From Mucilaginibacter galii (GTDB taxonomy: Bacteria > Bacteroidota > Bacteroidia > Sphingobacteriales > Sphingobacteriaceae): a stretch of 64,000 nucleotides of DNA. Every line of letters begins with the position of its first letter. The first letter of the stretch is position 1. The notes beneath the pieces are model-generated. The model saw nothing but the letters and a program-made list of their open reading frames with translations, ran no database searches and was not told the origin of the DNA. Made by a program: the position numbers and the translations under genes. Shown one piece after another: positions 1 through 8,969 of this stretch. The stretch lies in the NCBI RefSeq assembly GCF_014635825.1, contig NZ_BMDO01000001.1, positions 682,001 through 746,000 on the forward strand. Reading direction: 5' to 3'.

Positions 1-888
1 GCCTTTCAATCGCGAGGTGCTCTGCTCCGCATTATTCTTCAGCGTGTTCATTAAAATTTTAGGTAGCCCGGCCTTTTCCTTGAGTTTCTTACCGCGGGCA
101 TCCAGCTTTTGCTGCCGCTCTAAAGCCTCGCGTTCTACGTCTCTTGCTTTCTTTAACAACTTTTCTTTGCTCTTTAAGGCATGGTTAAAGGCATCGCTCT
201 CCACGCCTTTCTGTTCCGCGTAAAAGTCGTAATTGCCGCCATACGCAGTAATGCCTCTCTCCCCTATTTCATAAGTTACGTTAAGCAGGTTAAGTAAGGC
301 ACGGTCATGACTAACTACTAAAAAAGTTTGGTTTGTGGAGCCAATATAACGGTAAAGCAGCTTTCGGCTTTGCGCATCCAAGTGATTGCTCGGCTCATCC
401 AGCAAAACAATAGCGGGCCGATGGATAGCGATACCGGCCAGGAACACCTTGGTTTTTTGCCCGCCGCTAAGGGTTTGCATGGGCTGTAGCAAATCGATAT
501 GATCAAGTTCCCAGTAAGCCAAAGCTTCTTTGCAGCGTTCGTCAATGGTCCAATCATCGTTTAGCAGAACAAGGTTTTCCTCGGTTACGTCACCATTGAT
601 AATAGCCTCTAGGGCGTTTAACTTTTGGGCAATACCCAGGGCTTGCGCAACGGTAAAGTTATTAAACTGGCCAAAGTGCTGAGGCACGTAATAAGGCTTC
701 GATTCCGTTTTTACCTGCCCACATGCAGGCTCAAGCCGGCCTGCTATCAATTTTAATAAGGTTGACTTTCCTGTGCCGTTATGGCCAACTAAGGCCGCTT
801 TATCATTTTTGTTAATAACCAGGTTAATACCGGCTAACAACAGATCTTTGTTGGGATGTATATAAGAGAGATCGTGTAGAGTGACCAT
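1..888 (-). CDS. ABC-F family ATPase (partial, C-terminal part outside window)
   Basis: The reading frame opens at ATG 888 on the minus strand and stays open for 296 codons to the window edge, so the C-terminal half is missing. The visible half is one complete ABC cassette: Walker A GHNGTGKS at residues 35-42, signature LSGGQ at 140-144, Walker B IVLLDEP with D164/E165, and the H-loop VSHD. The charged helical linker that follows (KSKEKLLKKAKDVEREALERQ) and the absence of membrane segments are typical of soluble ABC-F proteins, which act on ribosomes rather than in transport. The subgroup (EttA/Uup-like or antibiotic-resistance type) cannot be decided without the second cassette. A perfect TAnnTTTG box at 999-1006 implies a leader of about 100 nt. 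Confidence 0.9.
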   Translation of the reverse strand, partial: MVTLHDLSYIHPNKDLLLAGINLVINKNDKAALVGHNGTGKSTLLKLIAGRLEPACGQVKTESKPYYVPQHFGQFNNFTVAQALGIAQKLNALEAIINGDVTEENLVLLNDDWTIDERCKEALAYWELDHIDLLQPMQTLSGGQKTKVFLAGIAIHRPAIVLLDEPSNHLDAQSRKLLYRYIGSTNQTFLVVSHDRALLNLLNVTYEIGERGITAYGGNYDFYAEQKGVESDAFNHALKSKEKLLKKARDVEREALERQQKLDARGKKLKEKAGLPKILMNTLKNNAEQSTSRLKG

Positions 889-998
889 CTGTATTTCTTT
901 AAAAGGTTAATAATTGCCTGACCGCCCGAAGCAGCACAGCGTTATTTATGCCTGAAAGAAATGATGAATCACATAAAGAAAGGGATTAATTACCGGTG

Positions 999-1006
999 CA
1001 AATATA
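999..1006 (-). promoter_or_regulatory. -7 promoter box for the ABC-F gene
   Basis: The minus strand reads TATATTTG, an exact match to the Bacteroidota -7 consensus TAnnTTTG. No clear -33 TTG is present at 19-21 nt. Transcription from here would give a leader of roughly 100 nt before the ATG at 888. Confidence 0.45.
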
Positions 1007-1041
1007 GAAAATATTTAGCAATATAGCGGCTGATGTAGGCG

Positions 1042-1107
1042 TGTTGTCTGTCTGAGCCTATCGAAGACCCGTGCGATTGGCTAAGTCTTCGACAAGCTAA
1101 GAGGGAC
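1042..1107. repeat. Inverted REP-like element, CTGAGC..TCGAAG type
   Basis: Two imperfect inverted arms, TCTGAGCCTATCGAAGAC and the complement of CTTAGCTTGTCGAAGACT, lie about 20 nt apart. The same motif family recurs at 62050-62175. It sits directly beside a second palindromic element in the 342-bp gap between ligD and the ABC-F gene, which holds no other recognisable gene. Confidence 0.6.
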
Positions 1108-1119
1108 ATAATACCAAGC

Positions 1120-1212
1120 TGTCATCTCGAACGATAGCGAGAGATATTCTTCGAAAGAAAGGTCGGCTACAAACTGCTCGTATCAGATTTCTCGCTATCG
1201 CTTCAAATGACA
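1120..1212. repeat. Palindromic REP-like element with GCGATAGCGA core arms
   Basis: Arms of 26 bp (1120-1145 and 1187-1212) match as inverted copies with few mismatches; both carry the core CGATAGCGAGA and end in TGTCAT. A half copy is at 8309-8337 and a related full element at 63718-63806. It lies just downstream of the ligD stop and could fold as its transcript end. Confidence 0.7.
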
Positions 1213-1230
1213 ACACCTAAATTCATCCAT

Positions 1231-3321
1231 CTATTTCTTCTTAAACAAGCTATCCGCTTTCTTTAAAGTTCTCTCCAAGTCAATCCCCTCGCCTAATACA
1301 CCCTTAAACAGGTCTCCTTCTTTTTTTAACCGGGCAACGGTGTTAGAAATGGTAAAATCTTTCATAGTTAAACCGGGCTTTACCTCGTCCCAATGCAGGG
1401 GCATAGAAACCGTGGCACCCGGTTTTGGGCGTAGCGAGTACGGACCGGCAATGGTGGCGCCGGGGCGATTCTGTAAAAAGTCCAGATACATTTTACCATG
1501 GCGATTGGCAATCATGCGCTCCACACTGGTATACTCGGGCAGTTGTTCATTCACAATGTGCACCAGCTTACGGGCAAAGTCCTGCGACTCGTCATACGTG
1601 TACTGCGCCGCCAGCGGGATATAAATATGTAGCCCTGTAGAACCTGATGTTTTAGGGTACGAGAGCAGGCCAAGCGCATCAAGCACTTCTTTTACTTTGA
1701 GTGCCGCCTCTATCACCTGGTCAAAAGTGTTTTTATCGGGGTCGAGGTCTATAACGCAATAGTCGGGGTTGTCGGGCAATTGTATGCGGCTAAACCAAGG
1801 GTTCATTTCAATACAGCCCAAAGTGGCGGCCCATAACAAGGTGGCTTCATCATCTCCAACTAAAAATTCTTTGTGCTTGCCATCGCTGGTGGTATAAGGG
1901 TAAGTTATAGCCCAATCAGGAGCCTTGCCCTTAACATCCTTTTGGTAAAAGCTGGGGCCATGTATGCCACCCGGAAAACGGTTGAGCGATAGCGGCCGGT
2001 CTTTGAGGTAAGGCAAAATATACTCGGCTATCTGGTAATAGTAATTGAGCATATCGCGCTTGGTTACCCCGTCTTCGGGCCAATACACTTTGCTCAGGTT
2101 ATTAAATTTAATATCGTGACCGCAAACCGGGCGTACCTGGCTGGCATCTTTGGGGTTAAGTAAGGTTCCCCTATCTCTAACCTCCGGCGGGCGTAAGGCA
2201 CTGGCATGCGCTTCCTTCGGGATGGCAGGCGATGCTTTTATAGTTTTAGCCGTATGTACCGGTATTTCGCGTACTATCTCGGTAGCTGCCTTATCGGGTC
2301 GCAAGCCTTTGAATGATGGCTGGCGAAATATGCCATCGTTGGTAATTTCGCTGAATGCCACCTCGCCCACCAGTTCGGGTTTTAACCAGGTAGCCTCTGC
2401 CTTAGGCGGATCGGGCCGAAAGCGCGACGGCTTATTGATATCCGGAATCTCCTTGAAAGCGCTCTTTTTGGCGATGTAGGGCTTGAAAGCGTCCATCAAT
2501 TCTTCCTGTACCTTTTTGGTAAAGCCGGTACCTACCTTGCCCACAAACTGCAATTCTCCACCCTGGTAAACGCCTAACAGCAGCGAACTGAACAGCTTGG
2601 TGGTATTCTCATTTTTGGTATAACCTGCTATAATGACCTCCTGCCGCTGATGCACCTTGATCTTTAACCATTCGTTAGAGCGTAGGTCGGGCGTGTAAAC
2701 GCTGTTGATCTTTTTGGCCATGATGCCTTCCAGCCCCAGTTTTTCAGCATCGTGGTAAAAGTCCTTCCCTTTAGTTATAAACACCTGGCCTACACGTACG
2801 CGGTCATCATCATGAGGCAAAATGCTTTGGAGAATGGCCTGTCGTTCGTTAAGCGGTAAGCCCATCACATTTTTGCCCTCGTACCACATAATATCGAACA
2901 CGTAGTACACCAGGGCACCATCGGCTTCGCTGCGCCAGTTTTGCAAGTCGCCAAACTTGGATACACCTTTTTCGTTCAGCACCAGGATCTCGCCATCGAG
3001 CACGGCGTTAAATTCCCAGCTTTCTAACAATTGCTGTATGGGATAAAATTTTTCGCTGAAGCTTTTATTGTTGCGCGACAGCAACTCCACCTTGCCCTCC
3101 TCTAAAAATGCCATGGTGCGAAAGCCGTCCCACTTCACCTCGTACTGCCACTCGGGGTCATCAAAAGGTTCATCCACCAAAGTAGCCAGCATGGGTTTCA
3201 TACCTCTTGGAATTTTTGATTTTGGCACCTGTTTGAGCAGCTCCTTTACATCAACATCGGGAGATGATTGGCCCTGCTTCTCATCAATTTTATCTAAAGA
3301 GTCGGCTACTTTTTTTTCCAT
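1231..3321 (-). CDS. ligD: ATP-dependent DNA ligase D (ligase plus polymerase domains)
   Basis: This is a 696-residue LigD of bacterial non-homologous end joining. The N-terminal ligase domain shows the adenylated lysine K63 in EVKWDGFR, motif III LDGEIL, motif IV EGIMAKK and motif V WLKIKV, followed by an OB-fold region. The C-terminal half (from about residue 405, HDIKFNNLSKVYWPEDG) is the LigD polymerase/primase domain, with the catalytic IDLDPD and the SGSTGLHIYIPL block. The 3'-phosphoesterase domain found in many LigD proteins is not visible. The order ligase then polymerase is the one common in this phylum. No Ku gene lies in the window, so the partner must be elsewhere. The gene stands alone. 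Confidence 0.95.
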   Translation of the reverse strand: MEKKVADSLDKIDEKQGQSSPDVDVKELLKQVPKSKIPRGMKPMLATLVDEPFDDPEWQYEVKWDGFRTMAFLEEGKVELLSRNNKSFSEKFYPIQQLLESWEFNAVLDGEILVLNEKGVSKFGDLQNWRSEADGALVYYVFDIMWYEGKNVMGLPLNERQAILQSILPHDDDRVRVGQVFITKGKDFYHDAEKLGLEGIMAKKINSVYTPDLRSNEWLKIKVHQRQEVIIAGYTKNENTTKLFSSLLLGVYQGGELQFVGKVGTGFTKKVQEELMDAFKPYIAKKSAFKEIPDINKPSRFRPDPPKAEATWLKPELVGEVAFSEITNDGIFRQPSFKGLRPDKAATEIVREIPVHTAKTIKASPAIPKEAHASALRPPEVRDRGTLLNPKDASQVRPVCGHDIKFNNLSKVYWPEDGVTKRDMLNYYYQIAEYILPYLKDRPLSLNRFPGGIHGPSFYQKDVKGKAPDWAITYPYTTSDGKHKEFLVGDDEATLLWAATLGCIEMNPWFSRIQLPDNPDYCVIDLDPDKNTFDQVIEAALKVKEVLDALGLLSYPKTSGSTGLHIYIPLAAQYTYDESQDFARKLVHIVNEQLPEYTSVERMIANRHGKMYLDFLQNRPGATIAGPYSLRPKPGATVSMPLHWDEVKPGLTMKDFTISNTVARLKKEGDLFKGVLGEGIDLERTLKKADSLFKKK

Positions 3322-3372
3322 AACTGCAAAAAGGGAAAAGTGAGGATTAATGAAGTTTTTCGTAAGTTTTTC

Positions 3373-3546
3373 CTACTTTTTTAAGTATTCGCGTACTTTT
3401 TGGGCCGAGGTACCTACGGCTTCAACAGCTTCTTTAATTTGCTCTTTGGTTACACCTAATGATGTTGCCCAATCTTGCAATTCGTATTCTTCATGCACAT
3501 TAATGCGATCTCTGTCGGGGCTGCCGATGTCTTTCTTATTGTCCAT
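3373..3546 (-). CDS. DUF3606 small protein
   Basis: A 57-residue ORF opens at ATG 3546 and ends at TAG 3373-3375. The sequence begins MDNKKDIGSPDRDRINVHEE and continues with a short helical segment (WATSLGVTKEQIKEAVEAVG) ending in VREYLKK. The DRxRINxxEEYEL and GVTKEQLKxAVxxVG blocks are those of the DUF3606 family, small proteins common in Proteobacteria and Bacteroidota with no assigned function. It lies 51 nt upstream of the ligD start on the same strand, so co-transcription with ligD is possible. Confidence rests on the family match and on a clean open frame in a gap that otherwise holds nothing. Confidence 0.8.
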   Translation of the reverse strand: MDNKKDIGSPDRDRINVHEEYELQDWATSLGVTKEQIKEAVEAVGTSAQKVREYLKK

Positions 3547-3609
3547 AACCTAATAATTGATTAAATTAAGAACAGCTTAATATGCAGAAAGTTTAAGTTA
3601 ATAGCGGCA

Positions 3610-6312
3610 TCAATAAACCTTGCGTACCTGCAAGCCATTCAATATGGTTTTGCCGGTAACGGGCTTAAAACCAATAGTAATACCTTTACCCGCAGTTACA
3701 TTAACCACCACCTTGCTGCTATACGCCTTTTCAGGCTCGAGGTAGTTCTTATTATTCAAGTCGCTCACCACCGTGGTTCCATTAATCATGACATCGAACG
3801 CCCTATCTGCAGCCTCCATTTTTGGCTGTGCATTGCTGCCCGATGATAAATTATAAACCAACTCCTCCCCCTTTTTGGCAGACACCAATTCGGCAAAATG
3901 CAGGGTAACTTCGTAAGCACCATCAGGAACATCCAACTTAAACTGCTCTATACCAACCCGCTGAGTTTCATACACTGGGTCATTATCCGTACCTAAAATA
4001 TCCTTGTCGGAGCCGTAAGGTATGCGGCCGTTGCCTTTCATGCTATACACTTCGCCACCAATATAACCCCAGCTACCTGACTCGTAAGGCTGTTCGGGTA
4101 CCCAAATTTGCTGCAGCTTTTCATCTACAATGTAGCGCTTATCGCCCAGGCTTACGTTCAATTCGGTAAAGGGCATCGTTTCACTTTTCAGCGTATGCGG
4201 GATGAGTTTGAAGTTGATAACAGCTTCATCAGTATAGGTCTTTCCATTCACTACGGTGGTTGCTTGCAACTTATTTTCGCCGTTAACGAAGGGGACATTG
4301 AACAACGCGGCATGCTCTACCGTTTTGGCAGTACTCAATTGTACGCCATTAACAATCAAGGTCACCTCAGGCTGATTACTGAAGACCTCTACTGGCTGGG
4401 TGCATTGCAAACGGTCGTCGGCTTCAGCAATGCCGCTCCTTAACGTCCATTGCTTGGATGCTATGGCCACATAAGGCTGCTGCCACATGGCTGCTTTATA
4501 AAGGCGGTAGCTGTCTTTAGGTTGTCGGTCAATAGTGGTAATGCCCTTATTGTTAATATGGGGCATACTCTCGGCGCGGGTTTCGGAGTTAAAATCGGCC
4601 AAATTCCATATGGCGGCACCCATCACAAAAGGCCGCTCGTTTACGGCTTTGATGTATGCCTTATGATAGAGCACCGCATACTCATTAGACTTATCAAAGC
4701 GTACCGGCTGCAGGCTATGCACCCGTGGATCGGCATCAGCACCGTATTCAGTAACGATCATGGGTGTGTTCGGCAGTACGCGGTGATGCTCGTCAAGATA
4801 CTTGGCAAAGCCTTCCAACCCGCCGCCGTACCAGCCTTGGTACAGGTTCCAGCCTACTATTTTGGGAATTTTAGTTAAACCGGCATTGTTGTACAGTTCA
4901 AATGCTCCATGGTTAGGAATCATGGTATAGCGCGAGGAATCTTCTTTACGGGTAATATCTTCGAGTTGCTGAGCCAGTGCAGCGACACTGTGCAGGTAAG
5001 TTTTGCGCTTTTCGGGCTCGCTGGCATAAGGCAGGCGCAGCAATACCTCGTTCATATAAGCCCAAATGACCACACTGGGATGGTTAAAGCTTTGCTTGAT
5101 CATTTCTACCTGCATGTTTTTGCAGTTTTGGGCAAAGACTTCACTCTCAGTAATTTGGTTTACAATGGGTGTTTCTACCGATGCCAGTATGCCCAGTCTA
5201 TCGCAAGCCTGCAATACGGCTGGGTCTTGCGGGTAATGGGCCACGCGCAAAAAGTTGGCACCCATATTTTTAAGTAATTCCACATCGTTCACATGCATGG
5301 CATCGGGCAGGGCGTTGGCCATGTCTTTATAATCTTGGTGACGACTGGCGCCCATTAGTTTGTAATGCTTACCATTTAAAAAAAAGCCTTTAGCGGCATC
5401 AAAATTGAACCAGCGGAAACCAAGCGGATTACTCACTTCGTCTACCGGCTTACCAGTATCGGTATCAACCAAAACAGAGGTAACCTTATATAAATAAGGA
5501 CTCTCGGGCGACCACAAATTTGGCTTATTCACACCGGTAATTAACTGCTGAAAATTTACCTTCTGCCCTGCTCCGGCTTTAAGCTTACTCTGCTTTTGGA
5601 TAATAAGTTTACCTTCCTTATCAGTAATCTGCGTAATTAGCTGTACGGTTTTGGCCTTGCCCGATTGGTTGACAAAAGACCCTGCCACGTTAACATTGGC
5701 TGCTGCGGCCGACACCTTAGGCGTGCTTACAAATACACCGTCAGATGCATTATTATCGGTATCAAAATGAACCGCATCCGTGGCTACCAAATAAACATCG
5801 CGGTAAATGCCTCCGAAAAAGGTAAAGTCGGCCGTGAGTGGTGGTATGCTTTCGTCGTATTTATTGTCAACCTTAATGGCAACGGTGTTCACGGCATCGG
5901 CACCAAACTTTAAAAACTTTTTAATAGGCACATTAAACGCTGTATAACCGCCAATATGCGAACCTGCCTTATGGCCATTCACATAAACCTCTGCCGTTTG
6001 CGATGCTCCTTCAAAATAAAGACTCACCTCTTTTTCCTGCCAGGTCATAGGGATACTTAAACCCTTGGTATACCAGCCCGTGCCCCGGTAGTAACCTTTT
6101 TCATCGTCGGTAACATCGGCCGTGTTCCAGCTGTGCGGAATGTTTACGGCTTCCCATTTTACGTTAGCGGCTTTTTCAGGATAACCGGCTATATCGCCTT
6201 TGTAAAACTGCCAGTTGGTATTAACCGATGTTTTAATACGTTGCTGTGCAAAGCTTAAGCATACAGGCATGCTCAACACCAATAATAAGATGCGTTTAAT
6301 TAATGCAGACAT
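3610..6312 (-). CDS. Secreted GH2 glycoside hydrolase with C-terminal malectin-like domain
   Basis: A 900-residue protein with a signal peptide (LLLVLSMPVCLSFAQ). The domain order is that of family GH2: jelly-roll sugar-binding domain (about 30-180), Ig-like domain (190-295) and TIM barrel (300-610). The likely acid/base is E422 in WAYMNEV and the nucleophile E522 in VTEYGAD. The last 190 residues resemble a malectin/carbohydrate-binding module (GYIGGEVY, YEVTLHFAE, FDVMINGT). Activity would be exo-cleavage of beta-galactoside or beta-glucuronide linkages in the periplasm; the exact sugar cannot be read from sequence. It stands alone, about 2 kb from the rha-lut run, and could serve pectin side chains. 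Confidence 0.9.
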   Translation of the reverse strand: MSALIKRILLLVLSMPVCLSFAQQRIKTSVNTNWQFYKGDIAGYPEKAANVKWEAVNIPHSWNTADVTDDEKGYYRGTGWYTKGLSIPMTWQEKEVSLYFEGASQTAEVYVNGHKAGSHIGGYTAFNVPIKKFLKFGADAVNTVAIKVDNKYDESIPPLTADFTFFGGIYRDVYLVATDAVHFDTDNNASDGVFVSTPKVSAAAANVNVAGSFVNQSGKAKTVQLITQITDKEGKLIIQKQSKLKAGAGQKVNFQQLITGVNKPNLWSPESPYLYKVTSVLVDTDTGKPVDEVSNPLGFRWFNFDAAKGFFLNGKHYKLMGASRHQDYKDMANALPDAMHVNDVELLKNMGANFLRVAHYPQDPAVLQACDRLGILASVETPIVNQITESEVFAQNCKNMQVEMIKQSFNHPSVVIWAYMNEVLLRLPYASEPEKRKTYLHSVAALAQQLEDITRKEDSSRYTMIPNHGAFELYNNAGLTKIPKIVGWNLYQGWYGGGLEGFAKYLDEHHRVLPNTPMIVTEYGADADPRVHSLQPVRFDKSNEYAVLYHKAYIKAVNERPFVMGAAIWNLADFNSETRAESMPHINNKGITTIDRQPKDSYRLYKAAMWQQPYVAIASKQWTLRSGIAEADDRLQCTQPVEVFSNQPEVTLIVNGVQLSTAKTVEHAALFNVPFVNGENKLQATTVVNGKTYTDEAVINFKLIPHTLKSETMPFTELNVSLGDKRYIVDEKLQQIWVPEQPYESGSWGYIGGEVYSMKGNGRIPYGSDKDILGTDNDPVYETQRVGIEQFKLDVPDGAYEVTLHFAELVSAKKGEELVYNLSSGSNAQPKMEAADRAFDVMINGTTVVSDLNNKNYLEPEKAYSSKVVVNVTAGKGITIGFKPVTGKTILNGLQVRKVY

Positions 6313-6482
6313 GGAATATATAATTGAATTTTCAACCGGCTTATTAGGAACATCTTAAAAAGATGTTAAGGATTTGAACCCTGTAGCAAGGAAGGGATAA
6401 ACACCCGTTCCGCCTGTAAAAAGACGATTTTTAAAATTCAAATGCAAGAAAAATCCGTTTGCATTACTCGGTAAAAGCTTGG

Positions 6483-6920
6483 TTACTTACCCATTTTACG
6501 CAGGGTTGCTGCTGCCGCAACGCCAAAAACCACGTGTGCTAACACTAATTGCCTGTAGTAATTTTTAAGATCTACCCCCGGCGGATTAGGGTGTGCTTTG
6601 AATGTAGCACGCCAAATAGCCGCGCCTTCTAATCCGCTTAATGCACCATAAATTACGCCGTTTAGCAGCATGGGTTTACGGCGGGTTTCTTTTAAATAAG
6701 CCGCATAAACGGCTGCAAAGCCCACACCTACTGCATAATGTCCGGCCCACCCTGCCGCCTGTGCCTGCTTTTTATTTAAAGGAGTGATACGGTTAAGTAA
6801 CTCACCTAAGATTTGGGCTTCGTTGTAATTGCTACCCTTAACTTTCGATACAGCCTCGCTGAACAGGTCCATCAAACTGGTACTTGTTAAAGCCGCTGCT
6901 ATTACTTTTTTAGTGTCCAT
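6483..6920 (-). CDS. Hypothetical small membrane protein
   Basis: A 145-residue protein of unknown function. It has hydrophobic stretches at about 62-78 (GWAGHYAVGVGFAAVYAAY), a glycine-rich segment around 84-102 (LLNGVIYGALSGLEGAAIW) and a C-terminal segment (LVLAHVVFGVAAAATL), so two or three membrane helices are likely. The glycine/alanine-rich helices and overall layout recall the YagU/DUF1440 family of inner-membrane proteins, but this is a loose resemblance. It lies 17 nt downstream of the outer-membrane protein gene on the same strand and is probably co-transcribed with it. Confidence 0.75.
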   Translation of the reverse strand: MDTKKVIAAALTSTSLMDLFSEAVSKVKGSNYNEAQILGELLNRITPLNKKQAQAAGWAGHYAVGVGFAAVYAAYLKETRRKPMLLNGVIYGALSGLEGAAIWRATFKAHPNPPGVDLKNYYRQLVLAHVVFGVAAAATLRKMGK

Positions 6921-6937
6921 AGCGTTTTGTATTATTT

Positions 6938-7825
6938 TTAATACCTGAATGCAATACCGGCAAAATAATCTTTATGTGCCATGGTTTGCAGTCCGTAATT
7001 AATGCCTACGTCTATCTTCAGGTCGTGTGTTACTTCGTATTCCAGCGCCGCATCTAAAAAGTTGTTCATTTTATGATCTTTAAAATTGTAGGTGTAAAAG
7101 CTCTCGCTAAACACTTCCAGTTTCTTGAATAACACATGGCTCAGCGTTACAGATTGCAATAGTTCGGCATGCCTGGCAGGTGCTTCATCATCTTTTAAAT
7201 AGTCGCCTTCAAGCTGCATCCCTATTTTCCACTCATGGGGCAGTTTGAGCAGCATAGGTATCATAAGGCCTTCCTCATAAATTTTATTATCAGTGTAGGT
7301 ATTGGTTGGGAACTTTATATAAGGCATTACTGCTATGCTAAAGTTACCATCATAATTGCCATACAGGCTTTGCTTTATACGCACGGTAATGTCGCCAAAA
7401 CCCGATGCCGACTCCTTTTCGCCGGTGGTAATTTCATGATTAATTTCCTTGCCGTAAGTTTGTACAATTACCTGCAAGGCTGTATTCCTCAATATACCCA
7501 ATTTTAAATTTGCCTGATTTGCCAGCCAGCTGTGCTGCCGCTCATCTTCAGTGCGTTCACGTTGAAATTTAAACAGATCGGCCTCGTATTGAAAGTGACC
7601 TGCCTCTACGGTATGCGGCGTTTCGGTAACATTGGGGCGGTCAGTTTCCATGTCCTCACGCATCAGCGCCTTTGGCAGAGGTTTAAATAATGTATAGCCT
7701 TTGCGGCTTGTATCCTGCGCATGGGCATTATTACAAAAAACTTGTAGCAGCGCCACAATTATCAGTAAAGTTACCGTACGCCAAAGTCCCTTAGTATTAT
7801 CATTCTTAGTAATCGTCATTATCAT
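6938..7825 (-). CDS. Outer-membrane beta-barrel protein, MetA-pathway/transporter-like
   Basis: After a signal peptide ending NNAHAQ, the mature chain contains METDRPNVTETPHTVEAGHFQYEAD in two stretches, the hallmark of the PF13557 family (putative MetA-pathway of phenol degradation), followed by alternating amphipathic strands (GDITVRIKQSLYG, FSIAVMPYIKFPTNTY, LKIDVGINYGLQ) and a C-terminal aromatic residue (FAGIAFRY). This is a small outer-membrane barrel of uncertain cargo. An ATG at 7861 is also in frame, but it would put a 12-residue polar tail ahead of the signal peptide; ATG 7825 or 7819 gives a normal signal sequence, so 7825 is chosen here. The family name does not prove a role in phenol breakdown. 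Confidence 0.8.
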   Translation of the reverse strand: MIMTITKNDNTKGLWRTVTLLIIVALLQVFCNNAHAQDTSRKGYTLFKPLPKALMREDMETDRPNVTETPHTVEAGHFQYEADLFKFQRERTEDERQHSWLANQANLKLGILRNTALQVIVQTYGKEINHEITTGEKESASGFGDITVRIKQSLYGNYDGNFSIAVMPYIKFPTNTYTDNKIYEEGLMIPMLLKLPHEWKIGMQLEGDYLKDDEAPARHAELLQSVTLSHVLFKKLEVFSESFYTYNFKDHKMNNFLDAALEYEVTHDLKIDVGINYGLQTMAHKDYFAGIAFRY

Positions 7826-7977
7826 AAGCGTCTCTTTATTGTGCAACTGCGCAAACGCCAAACTGTTTCACTCCCATGAGTTGTATTGTATAATTTACAT
7901 GCTGGCACGCCTGCTTAAACTGCAACACGCCTGCCAGCACATAACAACGGTGATTTTACAAGTAGAAAAAAGGAAAT

Positions 7978-8243
7978 ATGCCTAAAGCAATGGCTGATTA
8001 CACTGCCGCCGAAATAATGTTCCCGGCTAATTTAGAAATGCAGTACTGGCACGCCATTAAGTTGGCTAACAATAAAGGGTAAAATAGGCATCGATTATGC
8101 TGAAACCCATTTACGCCAAACATGCCAACTGACGCGAACTTACCCGCAGACTGCCAAAGGTAGGGCAATTAACAGTTATGCCTAAAGAGTTGCAGGAATT
8201 ATTGTATGCTGGACTTCAAATATCAACTTATTGGCCTCATATT
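7978..8243 (+). pseudogene. Possible decayed coding remnant
   Basis: In the 500-bp gap between the outer-membrane protein and lutC, the plus strand carries a 34-codon frame (ATG 7978 to TAA 8082) preceded by AGGAAA, and a second open stretch around 8136-8243 that includes MPKELQELLYAGLQIS. Both begin with or contain MPK and look protein-like, but neither is a whole domain and the two are in different frames. This fits the remains of a broken gene, or chance. No family was recognised. Confidence 0.2.
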
Positions 8244-8308
8244 TTATAATTTTGAGTGCCAATGATAAATTCTGTTACTCCTGCTAAAAGGCAACATGCA
8301 AGCATCAA

Positions 8309-8337
8309 TAAGATCTCTCACTATCGTTCGAGATGAT
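8309..8337. repeat. Half copy of the CGATAGCGAGA palindromic element
   Basis: The complement of this stretch reads ATCATCTCGAACGATAGTGAG, matching the left arm of the element at 1120-1212 with one or two differences. No second arm is nearby. It lies 28 bp beyond the lutC stop. Confidence 0.55.
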
Positions 8338-8364
8338 AAGTTTGAATTATAATGAATTATTTAA

Positions 8365-8961
8365 TCAATCATTCAACACAAACACCGTCATACTGCGCGG
8401 CCCATGCGCGCCCAATACCAGCGACTGCTCAATATCGGCCGTTTTAGATGGGCCTGCAATGAATGCTCCCCAGCCATACTCAGCGGCACCTATACGGGTA
8501 TAGGCCCGGTGCATGGTGGGTTCAATATTTTTAGCACTTACCACAGTTGCCAAATGCTGGCAAATGAAAGGTACTGCACGGTGCCCCAGCAGTTCTTCGG
8601 TCACCCAAACAGAACCGTTTTCGGCCACGGCAAAGTGGGCACTAATGATAGCCAGTTCTACATCGGCCAGATGGTGCGCAGCAGGGTTAATTTCATAAGC
8701 TGCGGTAGCAATGTCGTCCAGTTCGGGTACCAAGCTCAGCACTCGTTTTTCGAGTGAGTTGTAGCTGCCTTTAATGATAGCTTTCACCTCCTCCATGCTG
8801 TTTACGCGGTACATTTTACCTCCTATAGCAGTAAGTACAGCTTCGTATTGCGCCAAAGCATCCTCATAAGTAATTTCCTGAAATGGAGTTACGTTGGGCA
8901 AAGGCAATAAATCGGGCTGGTTCTGCTTTACCGCTGCTAATATTTGTTCTCTGCTGCTCAT
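8365..8961 (-). CDS. lutC: LutC/YkgG family lactate utilization protein (LUD domain)
   Basis: A 198-residue LUD-domain protein, the smallest subunit of the LutABC (LldEFG) complex that oxidises L-lactate to pyruvate. The central and C-terminal part (VELAIISAHFAVAENGSVWV, PFICQHLATVVSAKNI, GPSKTADIEQSLVLGAHGPR) matches the conserved core of this family. It is the last gene of the rhaT-to-lutC run, 104 nt after lutB, the gap being filled by a heptad repeat element. Its place after a rhamnose pathway that yields lactate supports the assignment. Confidence 0.92.
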   Translation of the reverse strand: MSSREQILAAVKQNQPDLLPLPNVTPFQEITYEDALAQYEAVLTAIGGKMYRVNSMEEVKAIIKGSYNSLEKRVLSLVPELDDIATAAYEINPAAHHLADVELAIISAHFAVAENGSVWVTEELLGHRAVPFICQHLATVVSAKNIEPTMHRAYTRIGAAEYGWGAFIAGPSKTADIEQSLVLGAHGPRSMTVFVLND

Positions 8962-8969
8962 TCTGTTAG

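Noticed and set aside
17..223. Plus-strand 68-residue frame at the left edge
   Set aside because: It is antisense to the intact ABC-F frame, which shows all cassette motifs.
4108..5277. Long plus-strand frames opposite the GH2 gene
   Set aside because: They are antisense shadows of a clear glycoside hydrolase and have no recognisable domains.
6938..7825. A role in phenol degradation suggested by the family name
   Set aside because: No catabolic genes for aromatics are nearby, and the family name is historical.
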